The notes under the pieces: model-generated
Told to the model about the DNA's origin: nothing
Seen by the model: only the letters and a program-made list of their open reading frames with translations
Databases searched by the model: none
In this document: positions 1 through 8,002 of the stretch, one piece after another
How the letters are laid out: the number at the start of each line of letters is the position of its first letter
How positions within the stretch are numbered: position 1 is the stretch's first letter
Translations under genes and position numbers: made by a program
Assembly (NCBI RefSeq): GCF_017305435.1
Contig: NZ_JAFKIP010000006.1
Location: 372,001 to 436,000, forward strand
Length of the DNA stretch: 64,000 nt
From: Microbacterium sp.
Lineage (GTDB): Bacteria; Actinomycetota; Actinomycetes; Actinomycetales; Microbacteriaceae
Reading direction: 5' to 3'

Positions 1-573
1 TGGTTCGCCTTCCAGGCGTTCGATGTCGTGCCCGACCTCATCACCTTCGCGAAGGGGATCAACTCGGGGTACGTCCCGCTCGGCGGCGTCGTGATCTCCG
101 ACGCCATCGCGAGCCGCTTCGACACCGTCGCCTTCCCGGGCGGGCTCACGTACTCGGGGCATCCCCTCGCGTGCGCCGCGGGGGTCGCGACGTTCGAGGT
201 GTTCGAGCGCGACGGCATCCTGCCGCGCGTGCGCGATCTGGGCTCGCGCGTCGTGGAGCCCCGCCTGCGCGCCATGGCCGAGAAGCACCCGTCGATCGGC
301 GAGGTGCGCGGGCAGGGCCTGTTCTGGGCGATCGAGCTCGTGCGCGACCGCGAGACGCGCGAGCCGCTCGTGCCCTTCAACGCCTCCGGTGCCGACGCGG
401 CGCCGATGGCGGCGATCGCGGCGGCGTGCAAGAAGGCGGGCCTGTGGCCCTTCACGCACTTCAACCGCGTGCACGTCGCGCCGCCGCTCGTCATCTCGGA
501 GGACGACCTCGTCCGGGGGCTCGACATCATCGATCGCGCCCTGGACGTCGCCGACGAGCACGTGACCGCCTGA
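1..573 (+). CDS. class III PLP-dependent aminotransferase, C-terminal part (5' end outside window)
   Basis: The reading frame is open from the first base, so only the last 190 residues are present. The segment ITFAKGINSGYVPLGG is the class III (omega) aminotransferase signature; its lysine would form the Schiff base with pyridoxal phosphate. The later GEVRGQGLFWAIELV stretch and the C-terminal small domain fit the family. A complete relative with the equivalent ITFAKAVTSGYSPLGG motif lies at 38760-40142. The amino donor cannot be told from this part; beta-alanine-, putrescine- or other omega-amino-acid:pyruvate transfer are all possible. Family assignment is secure, substrate unknown. Confidence 0.9.
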   Translation, partial: WFAFQAFDVVPDLITFAKGINSGYVPLGGVVISDAIASRFDTVAFPGGLTYSGHPLACAAGVATFEVFERDGILPRVRDLGSRVVEPRLRAMAEKHPSIGEVRGQGLFWAIELVRDRETREPLVPFNASGADAAPMAAIAAACKKAGLWPFTHFNRVHVAPPLVISEDDLVRGLDIIDRALDVADEHVTA

Positions 574-639
574 CGCTCACCTGAAGAGTGGCGGGGTCCC
601 TCGCTTGACGGTGTCGGCGGCCCCTGCTTGCATCGAGCC

Positions 640-1440
640 ATGGAACACGTGATCTCGGCCGACGGCACTCGCATCGCCCTCCACCGCGCGGGCGCGGGGC
701 CGTCCGTCGTGATCGTGAACGGCGCCTTCTCGACGGCGCGGGATGCCGGGGAGCTCGCCACCGCCCTCGCCGACGCGGGGTTCACGGCGATCACCTACGA
801 CCGCCGTGCGCGGGGCGACAGCGACGATGCGCGCGCCGCCCGCACCGCCGTCGACCCGCTGCGCGAAGTCGACGATCTCGCCGCGGTCATCGCGGCGGCG
901 GGCGGGGATGCCGCGGTGCTCGGCCACTCGTCGGGGGCAGTCCTGGCGCTCGTGGCCGCGGCCCGCGGCATCCCCGTGCGTCGGCTCTTCCTCTCCGAGC
1001 CGCCCTTCCACTTCGGCGTGGACGACGCGGACCCGAGTCTCCCCGAGCGCCTGCAGGCGCTCGTGGATGCCGAGCGCACGGGCGACGCCGTCGTCCTGTT
1101 CCAGCGGGAGGGCGTCGGGCTGCCCGACGCGATGGTCGAACAGATCCGCCAGAGCCCGCTTTTCGACGCTTTGCGCGCGCTCGCGCAGTCGACGGTCTAC
1201 GACGCGGCTCTGACGCGCGACGTCTCGACGCCCACGCCGGACATGCTCGCCGTCGCGGCGCCTGTCACGATCCTCTGCGGAGAGCAGACCTTTCCAATGC
1301 TCTCCGTCGCGGCGGAGAAGCTCGCGGCCGCGATGCCCGGTGCGGAGCTTCTCATCACGCCGGAATCGTTGATGCATCGCCTCGACGTGGCGACGGCGAC
1401 GCGGGTGGTGGCCGAGCGCCTGGGCGCTTCCGAAGCCTGA
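640..1440 (+). CDS. alpha/beta-hydrolase family protein
   Basis: A 266-residue cytoplasmic protein with no signal peptide. It has the alpha/beta-hydrolase layout: an N-terminal beta hairpin (MEHVISADGTRIALHRAG), an oxyanion strand (VVIVNGAFS), the nucleophile elbow GHSSG at about residues 105-109, and a C-terminal histidine in SLMHRLDV. A TTG codon lies upstream in frame at 628, but ATG 640 starts exactly where such proteins usually begin. It follows the aminotransferase by 66 bp and may be separately transcribed. Substrate cannot be predicted; esterase or C-C hydrolase activity is possible. Confidence 0.8.
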   Translation: MEHVISADGTRIALHRAGAGPSVVIVNGAFSTARDAGELATALADAGFTAITYDRRARGDSDDARAARTAVDPLREVDDLAAVIAAAGGDAAVLGHSSGAVLALVAAARGIPVRRLFLSEPPFHFGVDDADPSLPERLQALVDAERTGDAVVLFQREGVGLPDAMVEQIRQSPLFDALRALAQSTVYDAALTRDVSTPTPDMLAVAAPVTILCGEQTFPMLSVAAEKLAAAMPGAELLITPESLMHRLDVATATRVVAERLGASEA

Positions 1441-1457
1441 ATCCGGCAGGAGCTCGT

Positions 1458-1967
1458 CTAGAGCAGACCCCGTCCGTCGCGCAGATCGAAGATCAGCTGG
1501 GTCTCGGTGGCCCGCACGACCGGATGCACAGTGATGTGCTCCAGCACGATGTCGCGCAGCGCCGCCGTGTCGGCCGCGGCGACGTGCACGAGGAAGTCGT
1601 CGGCGCCCGCGACATGGAACACCTGCAGCACCCGGGGAGTGTCGGCGAGGGCGTCGGCGAGCGCGTGGACGCGGTCAGGCGTGTGGTTGGTCAGACGCAC
1701 GCGGATCATCGCCTGCAGCGGGTAGCCGAGGGCATCGGGCTCGATGCGCACCCGTGTGTCGCGGATCACCCCGCGGGTCTTCAGCGCCCGCACCCGGTGG
1801 GCGCACGTCGACTCGGCGATCTCGAGCCGCTGCGCGAGCGCTTTGTTGGTGACGTCGCCGTGCTGCGTGAGGATGCGCAGGATCGCGATGTCGAGTTCGT
1901 CGAGTCCCGCCGCATCGGCCGCTTGCATTCTGGCCAAGGAGATCCCCTTCCGTACGTCGTGTGCCAC
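1458..1967 (-). CDS. Lrp/AsnC family transcriptional regulator
   Basis: 169 residues: an N-terminal winged helix-turn-helix (LDELDIAILRILTQHGDVTNKALAQRL, then the recognition helix in AESTCAHRVRAL) followed by an RAM/AsnC ligand-binding domain (VRLTNHTPDRVHALAD to the end). This is the usual one-HTH plus one-RAM Lrp architecture. It is transcribed divergently from the gamma-lyase gene at 2042, with 74 bp between the starts, so it most likely senses an amino acid and controls that neighbour. The ligand (methionine, cysteine or a branched-chain amino acid) is inference. Confidence 0.9.
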   Translation of the reverse strand: MAHDVRKGISLARMQAADAAGLDELDIAILRILTQHGDVTNKALAQRLEIAESTCAHRVRALKTRGVIRDTRVRIEPDALGYPLQAMIRVRLTNHTPDRVHALADALADTPRVLQVFHVAGADDFLVHVAAADTAALRDIVLEHITVHPVVRATETQLIFDLRDGRGLL

Positions 1968-2041
1968 CGAAAATCCGCGATGATTGCTCTAGTGTTGCGT
2001 ATTCTTCGGATTCTGCGCGAGATCCCCGTTCACATCGCAAG

Positions 2042-3289
2042 ATGAAGATCATGCGCGATGATCTTTGGCACCTCGACACCCTCGCCGTCCACGCCGGACG
2101 CGAAGACCTCGCCACGCTCGGCGTGCACGCTCCGCCGATCGATCTGTCGACGACGAATCCGCTGCCCGATATCGAGCTCGGCGGCGATTCCTATGAGGCC
2201 ATGGCGACGGGCGGGCGCCCAGTCGCGGAGGGCGGCATGGTCTACGCACGGCTGTGGAACCCGACGGTCGCCCGCTTCGAGGACGCGCTCGCGGCGCTCG
2301 AACACGCCGAGGCAGCCGCCGCGTTCGCTTCGGGCATGGCCGCGATGACGGCGGTCGTGATCGCACACACCGTGTCCATCGGCCGACGCCACGTCGTCGC
2401 GGTGCGGCCGCTCTACGGGGGCACCGATCACCTGCTCGGGTCGGCCATGCTGGGCACCGAGGTCACCTTCTGCCGCGAGGAAGAGGTGGCCGCGAACATC
2501 CGCCCCGACACCGGGCTCGTCGTGCTGGAAACCCCCGCCAATCCGACGCTCGAGCTCGTCGACATCGCCGCGGTCGTCGCGCAGGCGGGAGGGGTCCCCG
2601 TGGTGGTGGACAACACGTTCGCGACGCCCGTGCTGCAGAACCCGATCGAGCTGGGCGCGACGATGTCGCTGCACAGCGCGACGAAGTACCTCGGCGGGCA
2701 CGGTGACGTGATCGCGGGCGTCGTCGCTGGATCCGAGCAGTCGATCGAGGCGCTCAGGCGCGTGCGCGCCATCACGGGCGGACTCCTCCACCCGCTCGGG
2801 GCCTATCTGCTGCACCGCGGACTTCCCACTCTTCCGCTGCGGATGGAGCGTCAACAGCGCAGCGCGCAGCGCATCGCCACCTGGCTCGCGGAGCACCCCG
2901 CCGTCGCCGAGGTCTTCTATCCCGGGCTGGACGGCGACCCGCGCGGCCTCATCGGTCGCCAGCTGCGCGGTCCCGGTGCCATGCTCGCCGTACGCCTGCG
3001 CGGGGGCTACGACTCCGCAGCGGCGGTCACGGCGGGCGTGCGCCTGTTCACCCACGCCGTGTCCCTCGGGGGCGTCGACTCGCTCATCCAGCACCCGGCC
3101 GCCCTCACGCATCGGCCAGTCCCAGCCGAGGCGCGGCCGGGCGCCGACATCGTGCGCCTGTCGATCGGGCTCGAGGATGCCGCGGACCTCATGGCTGACC
3201 TCGATGGCGCACTCACCGCCGCCGACCGGCGTTCAGGTGACGCGTACGCCGGGAATCTGAGCGAGGTTTCCGGCGTACGCGCCCACTGA
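2042..3289 (+). CDS. Cys/Met metabolism PLP enzyme (methionine gamma-lyase or cystathionine gamma-lyase type)
   Basis: 415 residues of the trans-sulfuration (fold type I) family. Visible signatures are the YARLWNPTVARFEDALA substrate loop, VVDNTFATPVLQNP, and SATKYLGGHGDVIAG, which contains the PLP-binding lysine. The SLGGVDSLIQHPAALTH stretch near the C-terminus is typical of gamma-lyases and synthases. It is read divergently from the Lrp-type regulator at 1458-1967, which suggests amino-acid-induced degradation rather than housekeeping biosynthesis. ATG 2051 is an equally possible start and no strong ribosome-binding site is seen. Separate paralogues at 34947 and 37308 look like the biosynthetic enzymes, so a catabolic role is favoured but unproven. 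Confidence 0.85.
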   Translation: MKIMRDDLWHLDTLAVHAGREDLATLGVHAPPIDLSTTNPLPDIELGGDSYEAMATGGRPVAEGGMVYARLWNPTVARFEDALAALEHAEAAAAFASGMAAMTAVVIAHTVSIGRRHVVAVRPLYGGTDHLLGSAMLGTEVTFCREEEVAANIRPDTGLVVLETPANPTLELVDIAAVVAQAGGVPVVVDNTFATPVLQNPIELGATMSLHSATKYLGGHGDVIAGVVAGSEQSIEALRRVRAITGGLLHPLGAYLLHRGLPTLPLRMERQQRSAQRIATWLAEHPAVAEVFYPGLDGDPRGLIGRQLRGPGAMLAVRLRGGYDSAAAVTAGVRLFTHAVSLGGVDSLIQHPAALTHRPVPAEARPGADIVRLSIGLEDAADLMADLDGALTAADRRSGDAYAGNLSEVSGVRAH

Positions 3290-3316
3290 ACGGCGATCGG
3301 AGGGATCGACGGTCGC

Positions 3317-4459
3317 TCAGAGGGTGCGCGCGAAGGGGTCGAACCCGTCCTCGAGGAGCGGCACGGGCGCCACGGTCGAGTCGATGCGGACGGTCTCGCC
3401 GGAGGCGGCGGCATCCTGTGCCGACAGCATCACGTCGAGGACGTGGAAGCCCAGCTCACCCGTCGCGATGTGGGGCCGGTCCGCGGCGATGGCGCGTGCC
3501 ATGTCGAGGACGCCGAGCCCACGACCCGTGACGATGCCCTGCTCGGGGATCTCGATCCATTCCTGGCCCGCGCGGTCGAAATCGGTGATGGTTCCGACCG
3601 GCTTCACATACGCGATGCGCCCCGAGAACATGTTCGGGTCGGGGATCACGATCGACCCTTCCGAGCCGTGGATCTCGACGACGCCGGCGCGTTCGAGCGC
3701 GGAGTCGAAGCTCAGCAGATGCGTGCCGTGCTGACCGCCCGCGAAGGAGGTCAGCACCTGCACGGTGGAGGGCACCTCGACGGGGAAGGTCTCCCCCGCC
3801 CGCGGTCCCGTGCGGATCGTCCGCTCGAGCTGCGGGCGCGACCCGCGCGCGGCGACGGCCTCGATGGGGCCGAGCAGGCTCACGAGCGCCGAGAAGTAGT
3901 ACGGCCCCATGTCGAGGAGCGGTCCGGCACCCTCCGCGAACAGGAACGCGGGCTCGGGATGCCAGGCATCCGGACCCTGCGTCTGGAAGATCGTCTGCAC
4001 GAACAGCGGCGTGCCGATGACGCCGTCCGCGATGGCGCGCTTCGCGGTCTGGAAGCCGGGGCCCAGGAGCGTGTCGGGCGCCGATCCGATTCGCACGCCC
4101 TTCTCCGCCGCGAGAGCGAGAAGCTCCCGGGTCGACTCCCGGTCGAGGCCGATCGGCTTCTCGGTCCAGACGTGCTTGCCCGCCTCGACCGCCGCGCGCG
4201 ACACCTCGACGTGCACGGCGGGGATCGTGAGGTTCACGACGAGGTCCACGTCGGGGTGCGCGAGCACGTCAGCCGCGGTGCCCCACGAGGCGATGCCGAA
4301 CTCCTCGGCCTTCGCCTTCGCGCGCTCGGGGATGAGATCCCCCACCGCGACGACGGCGACGTCGGGGAACGAGGTCAGGTTCTCGAGGTAGGTCTGGCTG
4401 ATGACGCCGAGGCCGATGATACCGACGCTGAACGGGCGCCCTGCTGCGGTGCCGGTCAC
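3317..4459 (-). CDS. Gfo/Idh/MocA family NAD(P)-dependent oxidoreductase
   Basis: 380 residues. An N-terminal Rossmann fold begins at GIIGLGVISQTYLENL, followed by the family's EKPIGLD motif near residue 95, where the lysine is part of the active site, and a C-terminal alpha/beta substrate domain. Family members oxidise or reduce sugars, inositols or their derivatives. The GTG start overlaps the stop of the TIM-barrel gene upstream (GTGA), so the two proteins are translationally coupled. Pairing with a sugar phosphate isomerase/epimerase-like protein suggests inositol- or sugar-derivative metabolism; the substrate is unknown. Confidence 0.88.
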   Translation of the reverse strand: MTGTAAGRPFSVGIIGLGVISQTYLENLTSFPDVAVVAVGDLIPERAKAKAEEFGIASWGTAADVLAHPDVDLVVNLTIPAVHVEVSRAAVEAGKHVWTEKPIGLDRESTRELLALAAEKGVRIGSAPDTLLGPGFQTAKRAIADGVIGTPLFVQTIFQTQGPDAWHPEPAFLFAEGAGPLLDMGPYYFSALVSLLGPIEAVAARGSRPQLERTIRTGPRAGETFPVEVPSTVQVLTSFAGGQHGTHLLSFDSALERAGVVEIHGSEGSIVIPDPNMFSGRIAYVKPVGTITDFDRAGQEWIEIPEQGIVTGRGLGVLDMARAIAADRPHIATGELGFHVLDVMLSAQDAAASGETVRIDSTVAPVPLLEDGFDPFARTL

Positions 4460-5280
4460 GCGACGAACCCGCCGTCCGTGAGGAAGGCCAGGGATGCCGC
4501 GATGTCGGCGAAGACGTCGCCGGGGGCCTTGTCGTACTCGATGACGGCGTAGCGGATCGCGGCGCCGGCCCGGAGCGCGGCGGCGAGCGGCACGTCGCCC
4601 TCACCGGCGCGGCGCTGGTCGAGTGCGTCGGATCCGAACTCCGCGGCGCCCGGAGCCCACGGGTTGGATGCCGGCACGACGCCGTCCTTCACGTGGACCG
4701 CGGTGAGACGGCTCCCGAGGCGCTCGACGAGAGCCGGCAGGTCCTGGCCGCCCGTCAGCGCCCAGAACAGGTCGAGCTCGAGCTGCACGCGCTCATCGGT
4801 GAGGGCGACGAACCGCTCGTACGCGGAGACGCCGTCGAAGGAGGCCACGAACTCCTGCGCGTGGTTGTGGTAGCCGACCGACAGCCCGAACCCGGCAGCC
4901 GTCTCGACGAGCGCGTTGAGACGCTCGGCGATGTCGCTCACGCCCTCCTCGGTGAGCCAGCGCTCCGGTGCGACGAACGGGTCGATGACGGTCTGGATGC
5001 CGATCTCGGCGGCCGCCGCGAACACGACCTCCGGCGCGGGCGTGGGGATCGAGCCGTCCGGGGTCCACAGCTCGTCGGTCAGCAGGGGCGCGTGACCCGT
5101 CGGCGCGGCGAGTCCCGCGGCATCCAGAGCCGCCCGGATCTCCGCCGGGCGCGACACGAAGTCGAACGCCTCGACGTTGCGCAGCCCGATCCCGGCGAGG
5201 GTGTCGAGCGACCCCTGGAGATCGGCGGAGAACTCCTCGCGCAGCGTGTAGAGCTGGACCGAGGCTTCGGGAAGGGTCAT
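4456..5280 (-). CDS. sugar phosphate isomerase/epimerase (xylose isomerase-like TIM barrel)
   Basis: 274 residues. The protein begins MTLPEASVQLYTLREEF, typical of the AP-endonuclease-2/xylose-isomerase-like TIM barrel, and carries the family's metal-site strands (VGYHNHAQEF, VQLELDLFWAL, LTAVHVKDG). ATG 5280 is chosen because AGAAGGAC lies at good spacing and the conserved fold starts there; the open frame upstream is non-coding. The gene is coupled through GTGA to the following oxidoreductase. The pair probably acts successively on a keto-sugar or inositol derivative. A near-perfect palindrome at 5355-5376 lies in its promoter region. Confidence 0.87.
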   Translation of the reverse strand: MTLPEASVQLYTLREEFSADLQGSLDTLAGIGLRNVEAFDFVSRPAEIRAALDAAGLAAPTGHAPLLTDELWTPDGSIPTPAPEVVFAAAAEIGIQTVIDPFVAPERWLTEEGVSDIAERLNALVETAAGFGLSVGYHNHAQEFVASFDGVSAYERFVALTDERVQLELDLFWALTGGQDLPALVERLGSRLTAVHVKDGVVPASNPWAPGAAEFGSDALDQRRAGEGDVPLAAALRAGAAIRYAVIEYDKAPGDVFADIAASLAFLTDGGFVA

Positions 5281-5354
5281 GGCACGTCCTTCTGGGTACG
5301 TCGTTGTGGGATGCCGTGCGGATGCCGCCCGCGGCGGAACCGACGATACCGCAG

Positions 5355-5376
5355 AAAACCTCCAAGTGGAAGTTTT
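5355..5376. promoter_or_regulatory. inverted repeat upstream of the sugar isomerase/oxidoreductase operon
   Basis: Arms AAAACCTCCA and TGGAAGTTTT flank a 2-bp centre and match at 9 of 10 positions. The site lies 75-97 bp upstream of ATG 5280, in an island much richer in A/T than its surroundings. It fits an operator for this leftward pair. A terminator for the DUF202 gene ending at 5391 is a weaker alternative, because no uninterrupted T-tract follows on the minus strand. No regulator gene is adjacent. Confidence 0.4.
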
Positions 5377-5390
5377 TCTCCCGGCATCCT

Positions 5391-5732
5391 TCAGCGCATG
5401 GCGGCGACGAGGATCACGACGAGCCCGAATACTCCGATCATCCCGGTGAGGGCGGCGAGGGCGACGAGCAGCGCGCCATCCGGGAGCGCGCGCCGCGCCG
5501 TCCGCGCGAGGAGCACGTCGTTCACCCGGGCGGCGCGGAGGCGCGCGGCGTGCCACAGCGCACCCGCGCAGACGAGCCCCGCAATGCCCGGCGCCACCCA
5601 CCCCACTCCGCCGAGCGTGGCCGGGAGCATCCGCATCGCGACGAGCGAGCCCACCGCGAGGGCGAGCGCGGTGCGCCGCCACGCGAGTTCGGTGCGTTCC
5701 GGCTGGAGGCCCGGGTCGTACAGCGCGCTCAT
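5391..5732 (-). CDS. DUF202 small membrane protein
   Basis: 113 residues starting MSALYDPGLQPERTELAWRR, a hallmark of the DUF202 family, followed by hydrophobic helices (LALAVGSLVAMRMLP, WVAPGIAGLVCAGAL, and the C-terminal GMIGVFGLVVILVAA), so about three membrane segments. Its start overlaps the stop of the other DUF202 gene by ATGA. DUF202 genes commonly occur as tandem pairs, as here. The biochemical role of the family is not established. Confidence 0.85.
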   Translation of the reverse strand: MSALYDPGLQPERTELAWRRTALALAVGSLVAMRMLPATLGGVGWVAPGIAGLVCAGALWHAARLRAARVNDVLLARTARRALPDGALLVALAALTGMIGVFGLVVILVAAMR

Positions 5733-6094
5733 CGCAACAGGACGGCGAGCAGCACGAGTACGCCCGACGCCGTCACCGCGAGCGCGAGCACCGGCCCGAG
5801 CGGCGATGCCGGCAGCGGCGCGCCGAGGCGCATCGCCCGCTCGGCGCGGATCCAGCCGACCCAGGCGATCGCAGGAGTCGCGATGCCGGCGAGGAGCAGG
5901 ACCAGGGATGCCGCGAGACGCAGCCCCGCATGCAGGTCGAGCCCGAGCACCTCGAGCGCGACACCGCCGGCGACGAGCGCGAGCGCCGTGCGGATCCACG
6001 CGAGGAAGGTGCGCTCGTTCGCGAGCGTGAACCTCGGGTCGGGCTCGTCGCCGTGTCGGTAGACGGCGGACGGGAAGCGGGGGCGGTCCGTCAT
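5729..6094 (-). CDS. YidH-like DUF202 membrane protein
   Basis: 121 residues. It contains the DUF202 core DPRFTLANERTFLAWIRTALAL near residues 18-40, then two further hydrophobic helices (LAASLVLLLAGIATPAIAW and the C-terminal VLALAVTASGVLVLLAVLL). This is the YidH-like partner of the shorter DUF202 protein downstream. ATG overlaps the stop of the formylglycine-generating enzyme gene (ATGA), so the three genes form one coupled operon. Function is unknown; a membrane-stress or transport role has been guessed for the family without proof. Confidence 0.85.
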   Translation of the reverse strand: MTDRPRFPSAVYRHGDEPDPRFTLANERTFLAWIRTALALVAGGVALEVLGLDLHAGLRLAASLVLLLAGIATPAIAWVGWIRAERAMRLGAPLPASPLGPVLALAVTASGVLVLLAVLLR

Positions 6095-7047
6095 CGCGCC
6101 ACCGTCCGGAATCCGGCGTTGCCCATCGAGGAGTCGGGTGTGTTCTGCGACCGCGCGGAATTGCGATAGCGGTTGCAGTAGGAGACGTGGCAGAGGTAGC
6201 TGCCGCCGCGCAGGACGCGGGTCGTGCCCGCGTCGGGGCCGTGCGGGTCGAATGCCGGGGACGTGCCGTAGTACGTGGGCGAGAACCAGTCGCTGCACCA
6301 CTCCCAGACGTTCCCGACCATCTGCCACAGGCCGTACCCGTTCGGGGCGAACGTGCGCACCGGCGCGGTCGTGAGCCATCCGTCTTCGCGCGTGTTCTCG
6401 TGTGGGAAGACACCCTGCCAGATGTTGGCGCGCCAGCGCTCGGCATCGACGTCGTCGTCGCCCCACGGGTAGGTCGCCCCCGCGATGCCGCCGCGTGCCG
6501 CGTACTCCCACTCGGCTTCGGTGGGGAGGCGTCGCTCCGCCCACGCGCAATAGGCGACGGCGTCGTTCCAGCTGATGTGCACGACCGGGTGTTCGGCGAG
6601 GCCGTCGATGGAGGACGCGGCACCGCCGGGGTGTCGCCAGTCGGCCCCGCGCACACCGAACCACCAGGGCGTTCCGGCAGCCGGGCCCATGACATCGACG
6701 GGCGGCGCCGCGAGGGCGAGGTGGAAGACCGCCGAGAAGCCGAACACCTCCGCCTCGGTCCGGTATCCGGTCGCGTCGACGAACGCCGCGAAGGCCTCGT
6801 TGGTCACCGACGTCTCATCGATCTCGAACGCCTCCAGGGCGACGTCGTGCAGCGGCACCTCGCCATCGGCGGGGTTCCGGTCGCCCGACGAGTCGCCCAT
6901 CGTGAAAGTCCCTGCGGGAACGCGCACCTGTGGCACGAGGTGACGCCCCGTCGCTCGGCTGGCCTCCGCGCGAGGCGGAGCAGCGAGGGCGAAGAGATCG
7001 CGAGACGGTGCACCGCACCCGCACGCCGGCCCGCATTCACCTGACAC
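6091..7047 (-). CDS. formylglycine-generating enzyme (sulfatase-modifying factor)
   Basis: 318 residues of the SUMF1/FGE-sulfatase family. FGE oxidises a cysteine in sulfatase CxPxR sequences to C-alpha-formylglycine, using copper and oxygen. Diagnostic segments are VPAGTFTMGDSSGD, DETSVTNEAFAAFV, RLPTEAEWEYAARGG, NVWEWCSDW and RVLRGGSYLCHVSYCNRYR, which holds the two active-site cysteines five residues apart. The full active-site pair argues for a true FGE rather than a generic family member. GTG 7047 is preceded by GGGAGG at 7-nt spacing. The N-terminus has an extra Cys-rich patch (ECGPACGCG). It heads an operon with two DUF202 genes, and no sulfatase is present in this window. Confidence 0.92.
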   Translation of the reverse strand: MSGECGPACGCGAPSRDLFALAAPPRAEASRATGRHLVPQVRVPAGTFTMGDSSGDRNPADGEVPLHDVALEAFEIDETSVTNEAFAAFVDATGYRTEAEVFGFSAVFHLALAAPPVDVMGPAAGTPWWFGVRGADWRHPGGAASSIDGLAEHPVVHISWNDAVAYCAWAERRLPTEAEWEYAARGGIAGATYPWGDDDVDAERWRANIWQGVFPHENTREDGWLTTAPVRTFAPNGYGLWQMVGNVWEWCSDWFSPTYYGTSPAFDPHGPDAGTTRVLRGGSYLCHVSYCNRYRNSARSQNTPDSSMGNAGFRTVAR

Positions 7048-7067
7048 GTCGCCGCCTCCCCGGGTGG

Positions 7068-7102
7068 GAAAAAGAAGACCCCCGGTCTCCCGGAGGTCTT
7101 CG
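7068..7102 (-). terminator. rho-independent terminator downstream of tRNA-Arg
   Basis: On the minus strand a 12-bp stem (GAAGACC-C-CCGG type arms, one mismatch) with a 3-4-nt loop is followed by five T residues. It lies 20 bp beyond the 3' end of the tRNA and just before the start of the FGE gene, so it should end the tRNA transcript. Confidence 0.8.
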
Positions 7103-7121
7103 TCACTGTCTCAACACAGTG

Positions 7122-7194
7122 TGCGCCCGAAGGGACTCGAACCCCTAACCTTCTGATCCGTAGTCAGATGCTCTATCCATTGAGCTACGGGCGC
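7122..7194 (-). tRNA. tRNA-Arg, anticodon ACG
   Basis: 73 nt without an encoded CCA. The acceptor arms GCGCCCG and CGGGCGC pair fully, the D-loop carries AGCTCAATGGATAGAGC, the anticodon loop reads CT-ACG-GA, and the T-arm has GGTTCGAGTCC. ACG, deaminated to ICG, reads CGT/CGC/CGA arginine codons. No integrase or duplicated 3' end lies nearby, so there is no sign that it serves as an attachment site. Confidence 0.95.
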
Positions 7195-7225
7195 ATGCCT
7201 TCCTCGCGGAGGGCCGTGGAATAGC

Positions 7226-7251
7226 TTAGCGCACGGCGAGGCATGCGCTAA
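7226..7251. promoter_or_regulatory. inverted repeat TTAGCGC-N12-GCGCTAA between tRNA-Arg and upstream gene
   Basis: Perfect 7-bp arms separated by 12 bp lie between the stop of the 7262-7912 gene and the tRNA 5' end, both on the minus strand. It could be a transcription end for the upstream gene, although no T-tract follows, or a feature of the tRNA promoter, since the next minus-strand bases are AT-richer (GCTATTCC). The role is undecided. Confidence 0.3.
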
Positions 7252-7261
7252 ATCGGGGCGC

Positions 7262-7912
7262 CTACTCGAGCTCCGCGGGGTCGATCGCGCCCCGGTGCGC
7301 ACCGCCGCTCTCCACGACCTCGGGCACCTCGCCGGACTCCCGCAAGACGCGCTGGGCCTTCGCGCTGCGGCGCTGGGCACGCAGCTTCGGGAGGTCGACG
7401 AGGCGCAGCGCCTGCATGCGCGCGGTGCGCATGCGCGCGTAGTCCGGGTCGAGGTCGGGGCGGGATGCCTCGATGCGGAGAGTCCGGTCGATGTTCTTCG
7501 CGACCTCCGCCCACGCGGCATCCCGGGCATCGGCGATGAGGAGGCGCAGCTCGGCGTCGTCGGCGGCCCGCAGCCGCAGCTGTTCGGCGACGTGCAGCGA
7601 CTGCTTCTCGCGTCGACGCAGGTTCCGCACGTCGCGGGCGCGATAGTCGTGCGTCCCGTCGGAGTCGTAGTGGCGGCCTCGGGCCCGCCGGCGCTCGGTC
7701 GCCGTCCGCGCGGCATCCGCCTCCGCCTCGGCGGCGAGCGCTTCGAGCGCGGCGCGCGCCTCGGGCAGGTACCGCTCGAGGTCGAAGTCCTCGCCCTCAG
7801 CGAGGATGTGCACGAGGATCGTGTTCTTGAGGCTCAGACGCGTCGCGGCCGAGGCGATGTACAGCCCCTCGGCGACGATGTCGCGCGTGCGCGCCCGCTT
7901 CTTCTTCGCCAC
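7262..7912 (-). CDS. conserved hypothetical protein, charged helical
   Basis: 216 residues, unrecognised. It starts with a basic tail (VAKKKRARTRD) and continues with long charged alpha-helical stretches rich in Arg, Glu and Ala (EARAALEALAAEAEADAARTATERRRARG; LRRREKQSLHVAEQLRLRAADDAEL), which suggests a soluble, possibly coiled-coil protein. There is no signal peptide or membrane segment. GTG 7912 follows GGGGGTGA. It is divergent from the SDR gene at 8003 with 90 bp between. Function unknown; codon use is like that of the neighbours. Confidence 0.7.
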   Translation of the reverse strand: MAKKKRARTRDIVAEGLYIASAATRLSLKNTILVHILAEGEDFDLERYLPEARAALEALAAEAEADAARTATERRRARGRHYDSDGTHDYRARDVRNLRRREKQSLHVAEQLRLRAADDAELRLLIADARDAAWAEVAKNIDRTLRIEASRPDLDPDYARMRTARMQALRLVDLPKLRAQRRSAKAQRVLRESGEVPEVVESGGAHRGAIDPAELE

Positions 7913-8002
7913 GTCACCCCCTCACCTCGATCCTACGAGGCGCCATCGGGGAGAATCGAGGAGACGACGCAATCCCGCGTGCGGGAATCGGAAGGGGCGA
8001 GG

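Noticed and set aside
7122..7194. tRNA-Arg as an integration site for a mobile element
   Set aside because: No integrase, no duplicated tRNA end and no shift in composition on either side.
7295..8002. Long N-terminal extension of the SDR gene in an open plus-strand frame
   Set aside because: It is antisense to the 7262-7912 gene; ATG 8003 has a ribosome-binding site and starts the Rossmann fold.
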